A stretch of 64,000 nt of DNA from Caulobacter sp. RHG1 (lineage in GTDB: Bacteria; Pseudomonadota; Alphaproteobacteria; Caulobacterales; Caulobacteraceae). Location: assembly GCF_013181195.1 (NCBI RefSeq), contig NZ_SMZP01000003.1, forward strand, positions 372,001-436,000. Direction: 5' to 3'. Below, piece after piece: positions 63,896 through 64,000 of the stretch. Position numbers and translations under genes: made by a program. The notes below the pieces were generated by a model. It was not told the origin of the DNA and ran no database searches. It was given only the letters and a program-made list of their open reading frames with translations. Position 1 is the stretch's first letter; every line of letters starts with the position of its first letter.

Positions 63896-64000
63896 TTATT
63901 TCGGTCCTTCGGCCGCCCGGTTGCGGGTCGATAACAACATCGTCGGCTGATCGGAGACCCTGCGGTCCAGGATCCTGAACAGCCCCCCCAGCCCCCCAGA
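63896..64000 (-). CDS. C-terminus of an unidentified gene (partial, right edge)
   Basis: Read leftward from the edge, one frame stays open for 34 codons and ends in TAA at 63896-63898, with GC-rich third positions. The residues include LFRILDRRVSDQPTMLLS and the end TRNRAAEGPK. I cannot name the family from this short tail. It may be the gene upstream of DUF2794 on the same strand. It is possible that this is not coding. Confidence 0.4.
   Translation of the reverse strand, partial: SGGLGGLFRILDRRVSDQPTMLLSTRNRAAEGPK

Overview
The window is a gene-dense, high-GC chromosomal segment from an alphaproteobacterium very close to Caulobacter. Three things point there: DnaA begins MTMKGGVASQ like the Caulobacter protein and has the same long promoter leader; dnaA lies beside rpsT, and beyond the dnaA-alkB junction come an M1 aminopeptidase and dnaKJ; and a CYP153A-type P450, a TimA-like protein and the GCTANA-like promoter style are all present. 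I see no rRNA, tRNA, CRISPR array, insertion sequence or prophage. hemE and the Cori-type origin elements are not in the window.

Layout. 1-10.4 kb: start of tsaB (cut by the edge), a DUF1131 lipoprotein, a nitroreductase, a Nfu scaffold, CYP153A, a universal stress protein, trpS, murJ, a gene-free stretch of about 0.5 kb between two copies of a 123-bp palindromic repeat, and glnD. 10.4-23.3 kb: mutS, dnaJ, dnaK (sigma-32 promoter), an exported M1 aminopeptidase, alkB, dnaA with its regulatory region, rpsT and an enoyl-CoA hydratase. 23.4-32.9 kb: a Pit-type phosphate transporter, a second FabA-type dehydratase, mutM, ubiE-ubiB, a lipoprotein with a degenerate toxin-like domain, coaBC, an esterase with a palindromic operator, dut and a 47-residue membrane protein. 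33-39.3 kb: an EmrAB-type efflux pair with a TetR regulator, then fabA-fabB-fabI. 39.3-49.5 kb: an SH3-like protein, a 2-hydroxyacid dehydrogenase, a truncated globin, a CoA-transferase, an alpha/beta hydrolase, a MoeB/ThiF protein, hslVU, an Ada-like protein, nth and an ATP-grasp protein. 49.5-58.7 kb: a PfkB kinase leading into hisBHAFE, then timA-mltA-smr, secB, a basic exported protein and a CitE-like lyase. 58.7-64 kb: DUF2237, ubiM, thpR, an aldo/keto reductase, a BAX-inhibitor-1 protein, a small exported protein, DUF2794 and the end of an unidentified gene.

Most of this is core housekeeping: replication initiation, DNA repair (mutS, alkB, mutM, ada, nth, dut), protein quality control (dnaKJ, hslVU, secB), fatty-acid synthesis, ubiquinone synthesis at two loci (ubiEB and ubiM), histidine synthesis, nitrogen signalling (glnD) and envelope biogenesis (murJ, mltA).

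The points most worth a second look are: the lipoprotein at 28889-29434, whose C-terminal half looks like a BECR-type toxin nuclease with its histidines replaced; a structured gene-free segment at about 6938-7240 that could hold a small RNA; the way convergent gene ends are built, either with overlapping or abutting stops or with one of three families of intergenic palindromes; and palindromic operators in the promoters of the esterase and efflux genes. I found no clearly new multi-gene system, and none is claimed.
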